Assembly: GCF_030269925.1 (NCBI RefSeq)
Contig: NC_085109.1
Location: 7,750,001 to 7,814,000, forward strand
Reading direction: 5' to 3'
Source of the DNA: Bombyx mori
Taxonomy: Eukaryota; Arthropoda; Insecta; Lepidoptera; Bombycidae
DNA: 64,000 nucleotides
The notes under the pieces were generated by a model. The model made no database searches. It saw only the letters and a list, made by a program, of their open reading frames with translations, and was not told where the DNA came from. A program made the translations under genes and the position numbers. Positions 44,331 through 55,760 of this stretch are shown piece after piece (the stretch's first letter is position 1; every line of letters starts with the position of its first letter).

Positions 44331-45807
44331 TGAAAGTGCCACGTTGAAAATTAAAATCGTTGTCAGTTTCTAAATCTAACAGTGAGTGTCATTAAAATAG
44401 GAAGCAATGAAGTAGTTTTTAGTTCTAATTAACTGAGTAATTCATTTTAATTAAATTACTGTTAGATGTAAGGATATATTGTTTCATAAAACTATGGCAA
44501 ATCCTCATACGTGTAGCCATGTGTAAATATAAACAGTGTAATTACGGAAAGATCTAAATCGTTTAACGAATTCCATTCGGCGGGCGGATTCAGTGTTAGC
44601 GAACTGGAAATACGAGATAAGACAACACACCTATCAGCATTTACGACTGACATTGCGTTTCCACCGTCTTTGTTGGGATCACATTGATTTCCATAAGTAA
44701 ATTAACAGCACTGAAATAAACCCTTTTTTTATTGCCTAGATGGTTGGACGAGCTCACAGCCCACCTGGTGTTAAGTTGCTTACCCGAGCCCATAGACATC
44801 TACAACGTAAATGCCGCCACCCACCTTGAGTATGAGTTCTAAGGTCTCAGTATAGTTACAACATCTGCCCCACCCTTCAAGCCGAAACGCGTTACAGCTT
44901 CACAGCAGACATAGGCAGGGTGGTGGTACCTACCCGCGCGGACTCACAAGAGGTCCTACAACCAGTACAAATCCATTTCCTGAGCTCTGTGCTATGTTCT
45001 TCTGGAATCGAGTTTTTCGGTGGGCAAAGTCTTGACTTCTGATGTCCATGAGTGACGACAAGTGACCAGCGATTGGCCCACTCGACAGTCACCATTCGAT
45101 ATTCTAGTATACCTTCGAAGGCAAAAAATAAAATAATAATAAGACAATCAATATTACACAACAAAATCATCACAACGAAATCAGCACATAAAATGTCATT
45201 ATATTGCGCTTAAAACCACATTGGCTTCCCCACTGTGACAGTACATACTACAGTTTTTAATACGCTTTTATTAGCTTCAGACGTCTGTATGTCAGTATGT
45301 AACGGAATCTTTGAACATGATTTTGACCCCTTTCAAAACGTCGGATTAACTCGAAATTTGGCATACTTATTAAGGACCGACGACAATTCAATATTTAAAA
45401 AATATATTGAAAAAATTTAAATTGAACTAAAAAATGAAAAATAAGTAATAGTTTAAAAAAACTACTCCACGCTTTTTTTTTACAATAAAATCATTTTTTC
45501 TTACACTATTTTTAATTCAAATTTATTAAAATTTATTTTCTATTTTTTAGTTGGTTTTTCTATAAAAGCGTATTTTTTTAGTTTTTTTAAACTATTATTT
45601 ATTTCTAATACCTTTTGCATTTACGAAAAACTTCACGTGTATTTTAACAAAACAGTATGCCTTTAAATAGCGTACCAGAAAGCAATGTTAGCACCCATGA
45701 TGTACGGCTACGATATACAGCAGAAGATACCCATCCAACTCGCCGCAGGGTTCGGACATAAAATAAATCTGCAATAACTCTTGAGACACACGTCCTTCTT
45801 TTATTAT
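44331..45807. repeat. Tandem duplication, copy 1 (empty site)
   Basis: 1477 bp repeated at an offset of exactly 1504. Only two substitutions were seen against copy 2 over 1429 aligned bases (44342 C/T, 45597 A/C). It contains an inverted Bm1 copy (44724-44968). At 45749-45759 it shows the uninterrupted LINE target GGTTCGGACAT. Confidence 0.92.
44724..44968 (-). repeat. Bm1-type repeat inside duplication copy 1
   Basis: TTTATTGCCTAGATGGTTGG through CACAAGAGGTCCTACAACCA, reverse orientation. Its 93-codon minus-strand frame (44892-45173) is not a gene. Confidence 0.9.
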
Positions 45808-45834
45808 ATTATATATATATATTATATATTATTA
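45808..45834. repeat. (AT)n spacer at the duplication junction
   Basis: AT/ATT repeats separate the two copies. Copy 2 has no such tract at its far end (52490). Confidence 0.8.
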
Positions 45835-47263
45835 TGAAAGTGCCATGTTGAAAATTAAAATCGTTGTCAGTTTCTAAATCTAACAGTGAGTGTCATTAAA
45901 ATAGGAAGCAATGAAGTAGTTTTTAGTTCTAATTAACTGAGTAATTCATTTTAATTAAATTACTGTTAGATGTAAGGATATATTGTTTCATAAAACTATG
46001 GCAAATCCTCATACGTGTAGCCATGTGTAAATATAAACAGTGTAATTACGGAAAGATCTAAATCGTTTAACGAATTCCATTCGGCGGGCGGATTCAGTGT
46101 TAGCGAACTGGAAATACGAGATAAGACAACACACCTATCAGCATTTACGACTGACATTGCGTTTCCACCGTCTTTGTTGGGATCACATTGATTTCCATAA
46201 GTAAATTAACAGCACTGAAATAAACCCTTTTTTTATTGCCTAGATGGTTGGACGAGCTCACAGCCCACCTGGTGTTAAGTTGCTTACCCGAGCCCATAGA
46301 CATCTACAACGTAAATGCCGCCACCCACCTTGAGTATGAGTTCTAAGGTCTCAGTATAGTTACAACATCTGCCCCACCCTTCAAGCCGAAACGCGTTACA
46401 GCTTCACAGCAGACATAGGCAGGGTGGTGGTACCTACCCGCGCGGACTCACAAGAGGTCCTACAACCAGTACAAATCCATTTCCTGAGCTCTGTGCTATG
46501 TTCTTCTGGAATCGAGTTTTTCGGTGGGCAAAGTCTTGACTTCTGATGTCCATGAGTGACGACAAGTGACCAGCGATTGGCCCACTCGACAGTCACCATT
46601 CGATATTCTAGTATACCTTCGAAGGCAAAAAATAAAATAATAATAAGACAATCAATATTACACAACAAAATCATCACAACGAAATCAGCACATAAAATGT
46701 CATTATATTGCGCTTAAAACCACATTGGCTTCCCCACTGTGACAGTACATACTACAGTTTTTAATACGCTTTTATTAGCTTCAGACGTCTGTATGTCAGT
46801 ATGTAACGGAATCTTTGAACATGATTTTGACCCCTTTCAAAACGTCGGATTAACTCGAAATTTGGCATACTTATTAAGGACCGACGACAATTCAATATTT
46901 AAAAAATATATTGAAAAAATTTAAATTGAACTAAAAAATGAAAAATAAGTAATAGTTTAAAAAAACTACTCCACGCTTTTTTTTTACAATAAAATCATTT
47001 TTTCTTACACTATTTTTAATTCAAATTTATTAAAATTTATTTTCTATTTTTTAGTTGGTTTTTCTATAAAAGCGTATTTTTTTAGTTTTTTTAAACTATT
47101 CTTTATTTCTAATACCTTTTGCATTTACGAAAAACTTCACGTGTATTTTAACAAAACAGTATGCCTTTAAATAGCGTACCAGAAAGCAATGTTAGCACCC
47201 ATGATGTACGGCTACGATATACAGCAGAAGATACCCATCCAACTCGCCGCAGGGTTCGGACAT
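45835..47263. repeat. Tandem duplication, copy 2, first part
   Basis: Continues, after the LINE, at 52442-52489. Together these 1477 bp match copy 1 in full. The Jockey element splits it at GGTTCGGACAT. Confidence 0.92.
46228..46472 (-). repeat. Bm1-type repeat inside duplication copy 2
   Basis: No difference from 44724-44968 seen by eye, so the duplication postdates this insertion. Confidence 0.9.
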
Positions 47264-47320
47264 TCATTCCGATAGAGGCACCCGTCACGTGCGGACGTGC
47301 TCATCGTCCACTCGATCGCC

Positions 47321-47380
47321 CGGTCTTTGTTCGCCCGGCTTTTGTTAGCCCGGCCATTGTTCGCGCGGCCTGTGTTTGTG
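47321..47380 (+). repeat. Four 15-bp tandem units in the LINE 5' UTR
   Basis: CGG(T/C)(C/T)(T/A)TTGTTCGCC-like units at 47321, 47336, 47351 and 47366; the last is diverged. Confidence 0.8.
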
Positions 47381-47527
47381 GTACATCTGCCGACTAAGTG
47401 CTCTTTCTGGAAGTTTTTATTTGTTTTGTTTCCTTTTGTTGTTTCTGTGTTCGTGGTACATCTGCCGACAAAGTGGTTTCCTGCAAGTATTTATTTGTTT
47501 TGTTTCTTTTCGTAATTTCTGTTTTGT
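47378..47527 (+). repeat. Two 75-bp tandem units in the LINE 5' UTR
   Basis: Both begin GTGGTACATCTGCCGAC (47378 and 47453) and run into T-rich TTTATTTGTTTTGTTTC. They may be duplicated promoter segments. Confidence 0.85.
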
Positions 47528-47670
47528 TGTGCTTTTTCTTTGTCCTGTAGTAATCGCGCCGCATTGCCACCTGTGTTCAATAGAACCGCTCAGGTCCGAG
47601 AAGTTGGGGCCTCGCCGCAAGGCGAGTGTTTTCAAGACCCGGGGCCGCCCCACCTGGGTACTCAGCGATC

Positions 47671-49299
47671 ATGGACGCTGTATTCGCGGAATTCCTCCGA
47701 ATTCGCCACCCACAGCTCGCCTCGGAGTTTTTGGCCTTCAAGGCCAATCACACTGCGAGCCCTCTCGAGGACTCCGCCGCGCTCGCTGCTCCTGCGTCGC
47801 CTGTACCTGCGTGCAGAGCTTCTGCATTGAGCACCGCAGCCTCTGTCGTGCCTGCCGCTCCCGTGTCGCCTATACTGGCGAGAAAAGCTGCTGCGTCGTC
47901 CGCCGTGACCATCGTTTCAGCTGAGCGATCATCCGCGGCCTCCGTCGCGCCCTCTAAAACACCTACACTTGCTCGTAGGTCGCCTGCACCCGCCTCCTCG
48001 TGCTCCGACTCTGACTCGGACATGGAGGTCGACCTCGCCCCCGCTTCATCGACGGATGGATTCACCCTGGTACAGAAGGGTAAGAAGCGTGCCGCGGAGT
48101 CTCGAGCTCCCGCGGCCGCTAAAATTAGCAAAGCCGTGAACGCGTCGCGCCCCCGCCCTCAGACTCCCGTTGCGCCCCCAGCCCGTGCCACTCCGTCGCC
48201 GCGTCCGGTGGCACAAAATAAAACCCAGACCCCTCCCCCGGTTATCCTTCAGGAGAAGGCAGCTTGGGATCGAGTTTGCCTGGCCCTTAAGGCCAAAAAT
48301 ATAAATTTCACGAATGCCCGTAACCTCGCGAACGGCATTCAAATTAAGGTTCAAACACCCGACGACCATAGGGCCCTCTCTTCTTACCTCCGTAAGGAGC
48401 GTATAAGTTTCCATACGTATACGCTCCAGGAGGAGCGCGAACTCCGCGTTGTAATACGCGGAATCCCTAAAGAGTTAGATGTAGAGCTCGTAAAAGCCGA
48501 CCTGTTAGAACAAGGCCTACCAGTGAATTCTGTGCACCGTATGCACACCGGTCGCGGTAGGGAGCCATATAATATGGTTCTAGTCGCTCTCCAGCCTACC
48601 CCCGAGGGTAAGAAAATCTTTAACACACAGACCGTCTGTAGGCTCTCTGGTATCGCTGTCGAAGCCCCCCATAAAAAAGGCACTCCTAGCCAGTGCCATA
48701 ACTGTCAATTGTACGGGCACTCTTCCCGTAACTGTCACGCGCGCCCCCGATGTGTTAAGTGTTTGGGCGATCACGCCACGGCCCTCTGCGCTCGCGACCA
48801 AAAAACCGCGACGGAACCGCCTAGCTGCGTCCTGTGTCGAACACAGGGTCACCCCGCGAATTACCGTGGTTGCCCCCGAGCCCCTAAAATAAATCGCCGC
48901 GTCGCCCGCCAAAACCGCCTCCGAGCTTCCGGCCCAGACATCAAAGCCTCGGCACCCTCTGCGTCGCAGGCTAAGCCAGCGTTCGTTCCGGCGGCGGTGC
49001 CCAGTGTCTCGGCCTGGGCAAAACCGCTGCCGTACACGAACACGGCTACAACTCCCTCCTCCGCGATTCGTCCCGCCCCCGCGACTCGTCCCTCTCCCGC
49101 GACTTGCCCTCCGACCGCGTCCGACAATCTCGCTTTAGCGATCGACTTCTTTCAGTCGATCAACTTTGAGCGCGTTAACGCTTTGGGCGACGCCATTCGC
49201 GCTGCCTCCACTGCACAACACTTTATCGCCGTTGTGCAGGAATACGCCGACGTATACGCGTCATTAAATACGTACGTCCTCCCCTCACTCCGCCGGTAA
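47671..49299 (+). CDS. Jockey-clade ORF1 (gag-like RNA-binding protein)
   Basis: 542 codons without interruption. I chose the ATG at 47671 (MDAVFAEFLRIRHPQ) over an in-frame ATG 45 bp upstream because it aligns with the N-terminus of the related element. The protein has an Ala/Ser/Pro-rich N-terminal half with an acidic patch (SCSDSDSDMEVD), a central region resembling PRE_C2HC (RVVIRGIPKELD), and three zinc knuckles: CHNCQLYGHSSRNC, CVKCLGDHATALC and CVLCRTQGHPANYRGC. A Pro/Ala-rich tail follows. Its role is to coat LINE RNA. It stops with TAA, 3 bp before the ORF2 ATG, consistent with reinitiation. Confidence 0.92.
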   Translation: MDAVFAEFLRIRHPQLASEFLAFKANHTASPLEDSAALAAPASPVPACRASALSTAASVVPAAPVSPILARKAAASSAVTIVSAERSSAASVAPSKTPTLARRSPAPASSCSDSDSDMEVDLAPASSTDGFTLVQKGKKRAAESRAPAAAKISKAVNASRPRPQTPVAPPARATPSPRPVAQNKTQTPPPVILQEKAAWDRVCLALKAKNINFTNARNLANGIQIKVQTPDDHRALSSYLRKERISFHTYTLQEERELRVVIRGIPKELDVELVKADLLEQGLPVNSVHRMHTGRGREPYNMVLVALQPTPEGKKIFNTQTVCRLSGIAVEAPHKKGTPSQCHNCQLYGHSSRNCHARPRCVKCLGDHATALCARDQKTATEPPSCVLCRTQGHPANYRGCPRAPKINRRVARQNRLRASGPDIKASAPSASQAKPAFVPAAVPSVSAWAKPLPYTNTATTPSSAIRPAPATRPSPATCPPTASDNLALAIDFFQSINFERVNALGDAIRAASTAQHFIAVVQEYADVYASLNTYVLPSLRR

Positions 49300-49302
49300 T
49301 CA

Positions 49303-52184
49303 ATGGCGTATATAAGTAGAATAAAGCCCCTATCCGTAACGATAGGATTTTTTAACGCTTACGGTCTCGCAAATCAACGTGATCAGGTTTCTGACTTTTG
49401 CGTGACCACCAAATTGATATCTTTTTAGTGCAGGAGACCCTACTTAAGCCCGCGCGCCGTGACCCTAAAATCGCGAACTATAACATGGTCAGGAACGACA
49501 GGCTCTCTGCCCGTGGTGGTGGTACCGTCATTTACTATAGAAGAGCCCTGCATTGCGTCCCGCTCGATCCTCCCGCGCTCGCTAATATCGAAGCATCAGT
49601 GTGCCGAATCTCACTGACGGGACACGCGCCGATCGTTATCGCGTCCGTTTATCTTCCACCGGATAAGATCGTTCTAAGCAGTGATATCGAGGCGCTGCTC
49701 GGTATGGGGAGCTCTGTCATTCTGGCGGGTGACCTAAATTGTAAACACATCAGGTGGAACTCGCACACCACAACCCCGAATGGCAGGCGGCTTGACGCGT
49801 TAGTCGATGATCTCGCCTTCGATATCGTCGCTCCGCTAACCCCGACTCACTACCCGCTAAATATCGCGCATCGCCCGGATATACTCGACATAGCGTTATT
49901 AAAAAACGTAACTCTGCGCTTACACTCGATCGAAGTAGTTTCAGAGTTAGATTCAGACCACCGTCCCGTCGTTATGAAGCTCGGTCGCGCTCCCGATTCC
50001 GTTCCCGTCACGAGGACTGTGGTGGATTGGCACACGCTGGGCATCAGCCTGGCTGAATCTGATCCACCATCGCTTCCGTTTAGTCCGGACTCTATCCCGT
50101 CTCCTCAGGATACCGCTGAAGCCATAGACATCGTAACGTCACACATCACCTCGACATTAGATAGGTCATCGAAGCAAGTTGTAGCGGAGGACTTCCTTCA
50201 CCGCTTCAAATTGCCCGACGATATTAGGGAACTCCTTAGAGCTAAGAACGCCTCGATCCGTGCGTACGATAGGTATCCTACCGCGGAAAATCGTATTCGA
50301 ATGCGTGCCCTACAACGCGACGTAAAGTCTCGCATCACCGAAGTCCGAGATGCCAGATGGTCTGATTTCTTAGAAGGACTCGCGCCCTCTCAAAGGTCTT
50401 ACTACCGCTTAGCTCGTACTCTCAAATCGGATACGGTAGTAACTATGCCCCCCCTCGTAGGCCCCTCAGGCCGACTCGCGGCGTTCGATGATGACGAAAA
50501 AGCAGAGCTGCTGGCCGATACATTGCAAACCCAGTGCACGCCCAGCACTCAATCCGTGGACCCTGTTCATGTAGAATTAGTAGACAGTGAGGTAGAACGC
50601 AGAGCCTCCTTGCCACCCTCTGATGCGTTACCACCCGTCACCCCGATGGAAGTTAAAGACTTGATCAAAGACCTACGTCCTCGGAAGGCTCCCGGTTCCG
50701 ACGGTATATCCAACCGCGTTATTAAACTTCTACCCGTCCAACTCATCGTGATGTTGGCATCTATTTTCAATGCCGCTATGGCGAACTGTATCTTTCCCGC
50801 GGTGTGGAAAGAAGCGGACGTTATCGGCATACATAAACCCGGTAAACCAAAAAATCATCCGACGAGCTACCGCCCGATTAGCCTCCTCATGTCTCTAGGC
50901 AAACTGTATGAGCGTCTGCTCTACAAACGCCTCAGAGACTTCGTCTCATCCAAGGGCATTCTTATCGATGAACAATTCGGATTCCGTACAAATCACTCAT
51001 GCGTTCAACAGGTGCACCGCCTCACGGAGCACATTCTTGTGGGGCTTAATCGACCAAAACCGTTATACACGGGAGCTCTCTTCTTCGACGTCGCAAAAGC
51101 GTTCGACAAAGTCTGGCACAATGGTTTGATTTTCAAACTATTCAACATGGGCGTGCCGGATAGTCTCGTGCTCATCATACGGGACTTCTTGTCGAACCGC
51201 TCTTTTCGATATCGAGTCGAGGGAACCCGCTCCTCCCCACGACCTCTCACAGCTGGAGTCCCGCAAGGCTCTGTCCTCTCACCCCTCCTATTTAGCTTAT
51301 TCGTCAACGATATTCCCCGGTCGCCGCCGACCCATTTAGCTTTATTCGCCGACGACACGACTGTTTACTATTCTAGTAGAAATAAGTCCCTAATCGCGAA
51401 GAAGCTTCAGAGCGCAGCCCTAGCCCTAGGACAGTGGTTCCGAAAATGGCGCATAGACATCAACCCAGCGAAAAGTACTGCGGTGCTATTTCAGAGGGGA
51501 AGCTCCACACGGATTTCCTCCCGGATTAGGAGGAGGAATCTCACACCCCCGATTACTCTCTTTAGACAACCCATACCCTGGGCCAGGAAGGTCAAGTACC
51601 TGGGCGTTACCCTGGATGCATCGATGACATTCCGCCCGCATATAAAATCAGTCCGTGACCGTGCCGCGTTTATTCTCGGTAGACTCTACCCCATGATCTG
51701 TAAGCGGAGTAAAATGTCCCTTCGGAACAAGGTGACACTTTACAAAACTTGCATAAGGCCCGTCATGACTTACGCGAGTGTGGTGTTCGCTCACGCGGCC
51801 CGCACACACATAGACACCCTCCAATCCCTACAATCCCGCTTTTGCAGGTTAGCTGTCGGGGCTCCGTGGTTCGTGAGGAACGTTGACCTACACGACGACC
51901 TGGGCCTCGAATCAATTCGGAAATACATGAAGTCAGCGTCGGAACGATACTTCGATAAGGCTATGCGTCATGATAATCGCCTTATCGTTGCCGCCGCTGA
52001 CTACTCCCCGAATCCTGATCATGCAGGAGCCAGTCACCGTCGACGCCCTAGACACGTCCTTACGGATCCATCAGATCCAATAACCTTTGCATTAGATGCC
52101 TTCAGCTCTAATACTAGGGGCAGGCTTAGGGACCCCGGTAACCGTACTCGTCGAACTCGACAAAGAGGTCGACGTGCAACCTAA
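49303..52184 (+). pseudogene. Jockey-clade ORF2 (endonuclease + RT), one frameshift near the N-terminus
   Basis: The natural start is ATG at 49303 (MAYISRIKPLSVTIGFFNA), the usual endonuclease beginning. Around 49396-49399 a run of T appears one base short, moving the reading frame and leading to a TAG at 49426-49428. The rest of the protein, about 928 codons, is open from 49398 to 52184. It contains GDLNCKH and SDHRP (endonuclease), then RKAPGSDGI, FDVAKAFDK, VPQGSVLSPL and FADD (reverse transcriptase), then YLGVTLDAS and QSRFCRLAVGAPWF. The lesion lies in a homopolymer and could be a sequencing error; otherwise the element needs ORF2 from another copy. Confidence 0.88.
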
Positions 52185-52196
52185 CCCATGCATCAG

Positions 52197-52230
52197 CCCG
52201 CTGAGTTTCTCGCCGGATCTTCTCAGCGGG
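52197..52230 (+). other. Conserved 3' UTR hairpin
   Basis: CCCGCTGAG (52197-52205) pairs with CTCAGCGGG (52222-52230), 13 bp after the ORF2 stop. The loop contains CGCCGGATC as in the minus-strand relative. Confidence 0.8.
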
Positions 52231-52441
52231 TCGCGATTCCGATCCGGTAGTAGATTCATTCGCGAAACAATTGCTCTTGAGTTGTTAGGTCTCCTTCGGA
52301 GGCGCTCGGGCAGTTGTTAGCAAATCCCACCCCTCTTGGCTGAGCCTTTGCTCGCCCACCTGTCCTGGTGAAACTGGAAAGGCCTTCGGGCCACCAGTAA
52401 ACTTTCAATCATAAAAAAAAAAAAAAAAAAGGTTCGGACAT

Positions 52442-52489
52442 AAAATAAATCTGCAATAACTCTTGAGACACACGTCCTTCTTTTATTAT
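52442..52489. repeat. Tandem duplication, copy 2, remaining 48 bp
   Basis: AAAATAAATCTGCAATAACT through CTTCTTTTATTAT matches 45760-45807. Confidence 0.92.
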
Positions 52490-53424
52490 CCCTCATTTTA
52501 TTTTCACTCCTTTGAGACCACGGATTTTGTGTGGCCCCGACGAACCGCGAAAACTTTTCAAAGCGTTTCAAATATAAACTTTTCTCTGGAAAAGCTGTAA
52601 CTTTGATTAAATTTAAGTTTTGTTATAACCCACTTAAGCCAACTATCAAACTCCCACATTTAATTTACTCTATAGATCATTTTAAATATAGAACTCACTG
52701 ACAGTCCAACATTAATTTTTGTTTATCTAAAATGTTTTTTAATAAGCTGAATCTGAAAAGGTGCAAACTTGCAGAAATAAAATGCGTACTTCTTTTAAAA
52801 TATCAGAAAATAAAAAAAACTTACGCCGCAACTTATATTAATTAAGGTAAGGCACTAAGGTAATTTAGTTCGGAAATAAAAGTCAACACGGCAGGCGACA
52901 CAAAACTAGGTAGGATTTAAGCAGTAATCGATTTTCAGCATTAAATCAGTACTAGAAAGATACATATACAATTAGAACAACATGCTGTTTGCATTTAAAG
53001 GTATTATACTTCATAATAATATACCTATATAACCTAAGACAGTTAAGGTTGTATATAAGATGTCCCAAGTACTTTTTATCACAGCCATTGTTCAAGGTAC
53101 ACAAATCTAAAAGGCTAAAAGCTTTACAACTAAAATAAATGGGCACCATTAGGTGTAAGTGACTTCTTTCACATGTTACACAATAGCCTCTTTTATGCAA
53201 CAAAAAACCTTGATGCCTCACTATGGAACTCGTGAGAGGGATGTACCCGTTATCTTGAAATGTTGTACGAGTGTTTAATTGGCACGAATTTATTGTTGAA
53301 ATTCGTCTTCAAGCATTATAATATTAAATATTGAGCTATGATATCTTATGGGAATTTTTTTTAAGTTTTCTTTTGCTCTTCATTGGTAAATGTATGTACA
53401 ATTGTATAGTTTTAACATTGTGTA
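52490..53424. other. AT-rich DNA, nothing recognised
   Basis: An 89-codon minus frame (52952-53221), rich in Leu/Tyr/Cys/His, has no motif I recognise. Confidence 0.4.
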
Positions 53425-53542
53425 TGTTGCCACCCATCTTGAAATATAAAGGCAAAGTTGAAACCGGAACCTAGATGATGCTTCACATTGGAAGTAGAGA
53501 AGATCGTGGTACCTATCCATGATGGCATCCTATCGCCAGTTT
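53425..53542 (-). repeat. Diverged Bm1-type relic
   Basis: GTTGCCACCCATCTTGAAAT, then a segment with GTAGAGAAGATCGTGGTACC and CATCCTATCGCCAGT. Confidence 0.6.
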
Positions 53543-54330
53543 TGATTTTTATTCTTTTTATTTTTTATTACCTTACTTTCTTCACCGTGGATATCGTTTG
53601 TGAATATTACTATTATGTATACGGAAGTTATTTACTTGTGCATCAGAATCAATTTCCAATTGGCGCATGTATAAAGTACTTAGAGCATACGCATTTCCAA
53701 TTCCTTTACATAAATTTAAAAAGAAAAGAAAAAAGTTTAAGTTTATTGTTTATCAAGAATTACATTTTGAACAAGCCTTGCGTTTTAAGTCTGCAACTAA
53801 GTTTGCCGACAACTATACAATTTCCTTCGATTCTGGAACAAAGACGGAAAGGAAACTAAATTCTACGAACGCAATAAAGATATTTCGCAAACTTCTCACA
53901 GAAGTTCGAGGTCAAAACAACCAACTTATTTATCTATATGCACGAAAACAACCCATACGAATCCAATTTAGTTTCATTAGCACCCTGAGAATAATAGGGG
54001 GTAAATAGCTAACAGAATAAGTACAGACAACGCATGGTTAACTTTATTGTTCCGATGTGTTGGAAAACCTTGTAAATAAATTCCTTTTTGTAATAAACAT
54101 TTGTTGAATACCAAGCACGTTTAGTAGTATAAAGTATAATATATTATTATCTATTGTATGTAAGTATGTATATTGGTATATAAATATTGGTATATATTTC
54201 ATATTATATGTAAACGGTATATATTTTGTTTATTGTATGTATCTATTTTCTATAATAATGTATTATCTATAGTACACCGCAACATACCTGCTATATTTTT
54301 TATATTTTCCAGAATTTCTATAAATTAAAC
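53543..54330. other. AT-rich DNA, two overlapping short frames
   Basis: 53488-53859 and 53667-54008 are overlapping plus-strand frames of Lys/Ile/Leu-rich composition without recognised domains. 54140-54250 is a TATAT-rich low-complexity tract. Confidence 0.4.
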
Positions 54331-54475
54331 GGTTATCTGGAAGAGCTCGCTTTTAGCGATAAGACCGCCTATTGTACAAATTGTATCTGCTTTTTTTGAT
54401 TGTTTTTTGAATGTAAATTGTGTTTTGGTGTGCAATAAAGTGTATTCTCTCTCTCTCTCTCTCTCACACACACAC
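54331..54475 (+). repeat. LINE 3' tail (RTE type) with (CT)n(CA)n microsatellite
   Basis: TATCTGGAAGAGCTCGCTTT, TTAGCGATAAGACCGCCTAT and GTGTGCAATAAAGTGTATT are hallmarks of a common lepidopteran LINE 3' UTR; the microsatellite tail is at 54447-54475. Confidence 0.65.
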
Positions 54476-55587
54476 GTTTTGTGCTACAAATACAAAGGAT
54501 GACAAAAATAAAAAAACCGATGAGACTGTATAAAACACAAGCCGTATGAAGCAACTCGTTACATTATTTTCTATTCACGGCTGATACAGAGGCCATTTGT
54601 AGTACAATGTTCCCGTTGGATACGGAAATCCACTCATGATAATATGACTCCAAGCAAAGCACACGGGCATTGAAACGAAACGTATTGTGCTGTGTGGTCG
54701 CTATCTCGTACACTTTACACAATTAAGCCAATTCAAAATGGTTTCGTAAGGAACTTTTAATTTATAGTCATTAAATACCTTATTCGGAATTTACAACAAG
54801 TTGTGAATAATCCTGAAGTAATAATTCAATAATTTAAATAATAATCGCGGCTAACGAAACATGTCCTTGCGATCAATTTAATGTTACTATTAATACTCAT
54901 AACAAAAGGAACTGAGTAAAAACTAAAAATTAGATGCTTGAGTGTATTTCGAAACTGACATCTATCTCATTTAAATCTAATTTACTAAATATACAAAGTA
55001 AACTAGAAAATATAATGATCAATCATACCTTAGCTGTTGTCTCACGCATCATGGCACCTAACTCTCATGAATAATCCAATGTTAGTCTCTTTACTACATT
55101 ACATTAACACTTTCGCCGCGTCATTACCATAATATTACGGATAATGATCTTGTGGTGTAACCCAAATAATATGAGCAAGCTCATCTTTGTAATGTCTATT
55201 TCGATGAGTTTAGTTACTTATAGGGCTGTCGTGCTTTTTTTACGCATGGAATGCAGCTTTGCGCTGGCAAGTTCTCTTTTTGTTTGTTAAGGAGGATTTT
55301 TTTATTGAAATTTGCACATAATTATCAATTAAAATGGCTAATATTTAATAAAAAAAAACAATAATTAACCCCTGTAATGGAGTGGTACTACAACAAGATG
55401 TAGGGTTTTCACTGAACGAAAAATACCGTTATTAATTCTAATATATTATTGTTAACATTCATAATAAGTTGTTATTGATGTATGTCTCGCTTCCCAATAA
55501 TGTTGCAGCAAACTGAATGTTATAGTGTAAGAATGTCACAAAACAGCTACCTTAGCTAACTTAAGACATATACATGGACGGCTAAGG
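54476..55587. other. AT-rich DNA, nothing recognised
   Basis: No recognisable feature. Confidence 0.5.
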
Positions 55588-55760
55588 TACGCCAGGAATG
55601 TCGAGCTTCACGACGACTTAAATTTAGAACCAATACGTAAGTATCTCAGGGTAGCGTCAGAACGCTACTTTAACAAAGCTGCGCGTCACGATGACCCTCT
55701 TATCCTGGCCGTAGCAAATCCCATATCATAACGCAAAGCCGCAGTCGCCCGATACGTTTT
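55588..55760 (+). pseudogene. Small fragment of Jockey-clade ORF2 C-terminus
   Basis: A frame without start codon reads RNVELHDDLNLEP, then ASERYFNKAARHDDPLI, matching the C-terminal segment of both full-length Jockey elements (VDLHDDLGLES; ASERYFDKAMRHDN). About 50 codons survive, ending in a stop near 55730. It has no 3' tail, so this is a rearranged piece rather than a normal 5'-truncated insertion. Confidence 0.85.

Larger units (their letters stand above)
47264..52430 (+). mobile_element. Full-length Jockey-clade LINE with intact ORF1
   Basis: 5167 bp between copies of the 11-bp duplication GGTTCGGACAT (47253-47263 and 52431-52441), ending in an 18-nt A-tract (52413-52430). Copy 1 of the surrounding duplication supplies the exact pre-insertion site. 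Layout: repeat-bearing 5' UTR, ORF1, ORF2 (3-nt spacer), 3' UTR hairpin, and a tail that also occurs as stubs at 12163 and 17454. It is related to the element at 32677-37977 but has a different 3' tail. Confidence 0.95.

Noticed and set aside
44892..45173. 93-codon minus-strand frame, present twice (also 46396-46677), looked like a conserved small protein.
   Set aside because: It overlaps an inverted Bm1 copy and is conserved only because the whole 1.5-kb unit is duplicated.
52952..53221. 89-codon minus frame rich in Cys/His as a zinc-finger protein.
   Set aside because: The Cys/His spacing fits no known finger and no flanking gene structure is visible.
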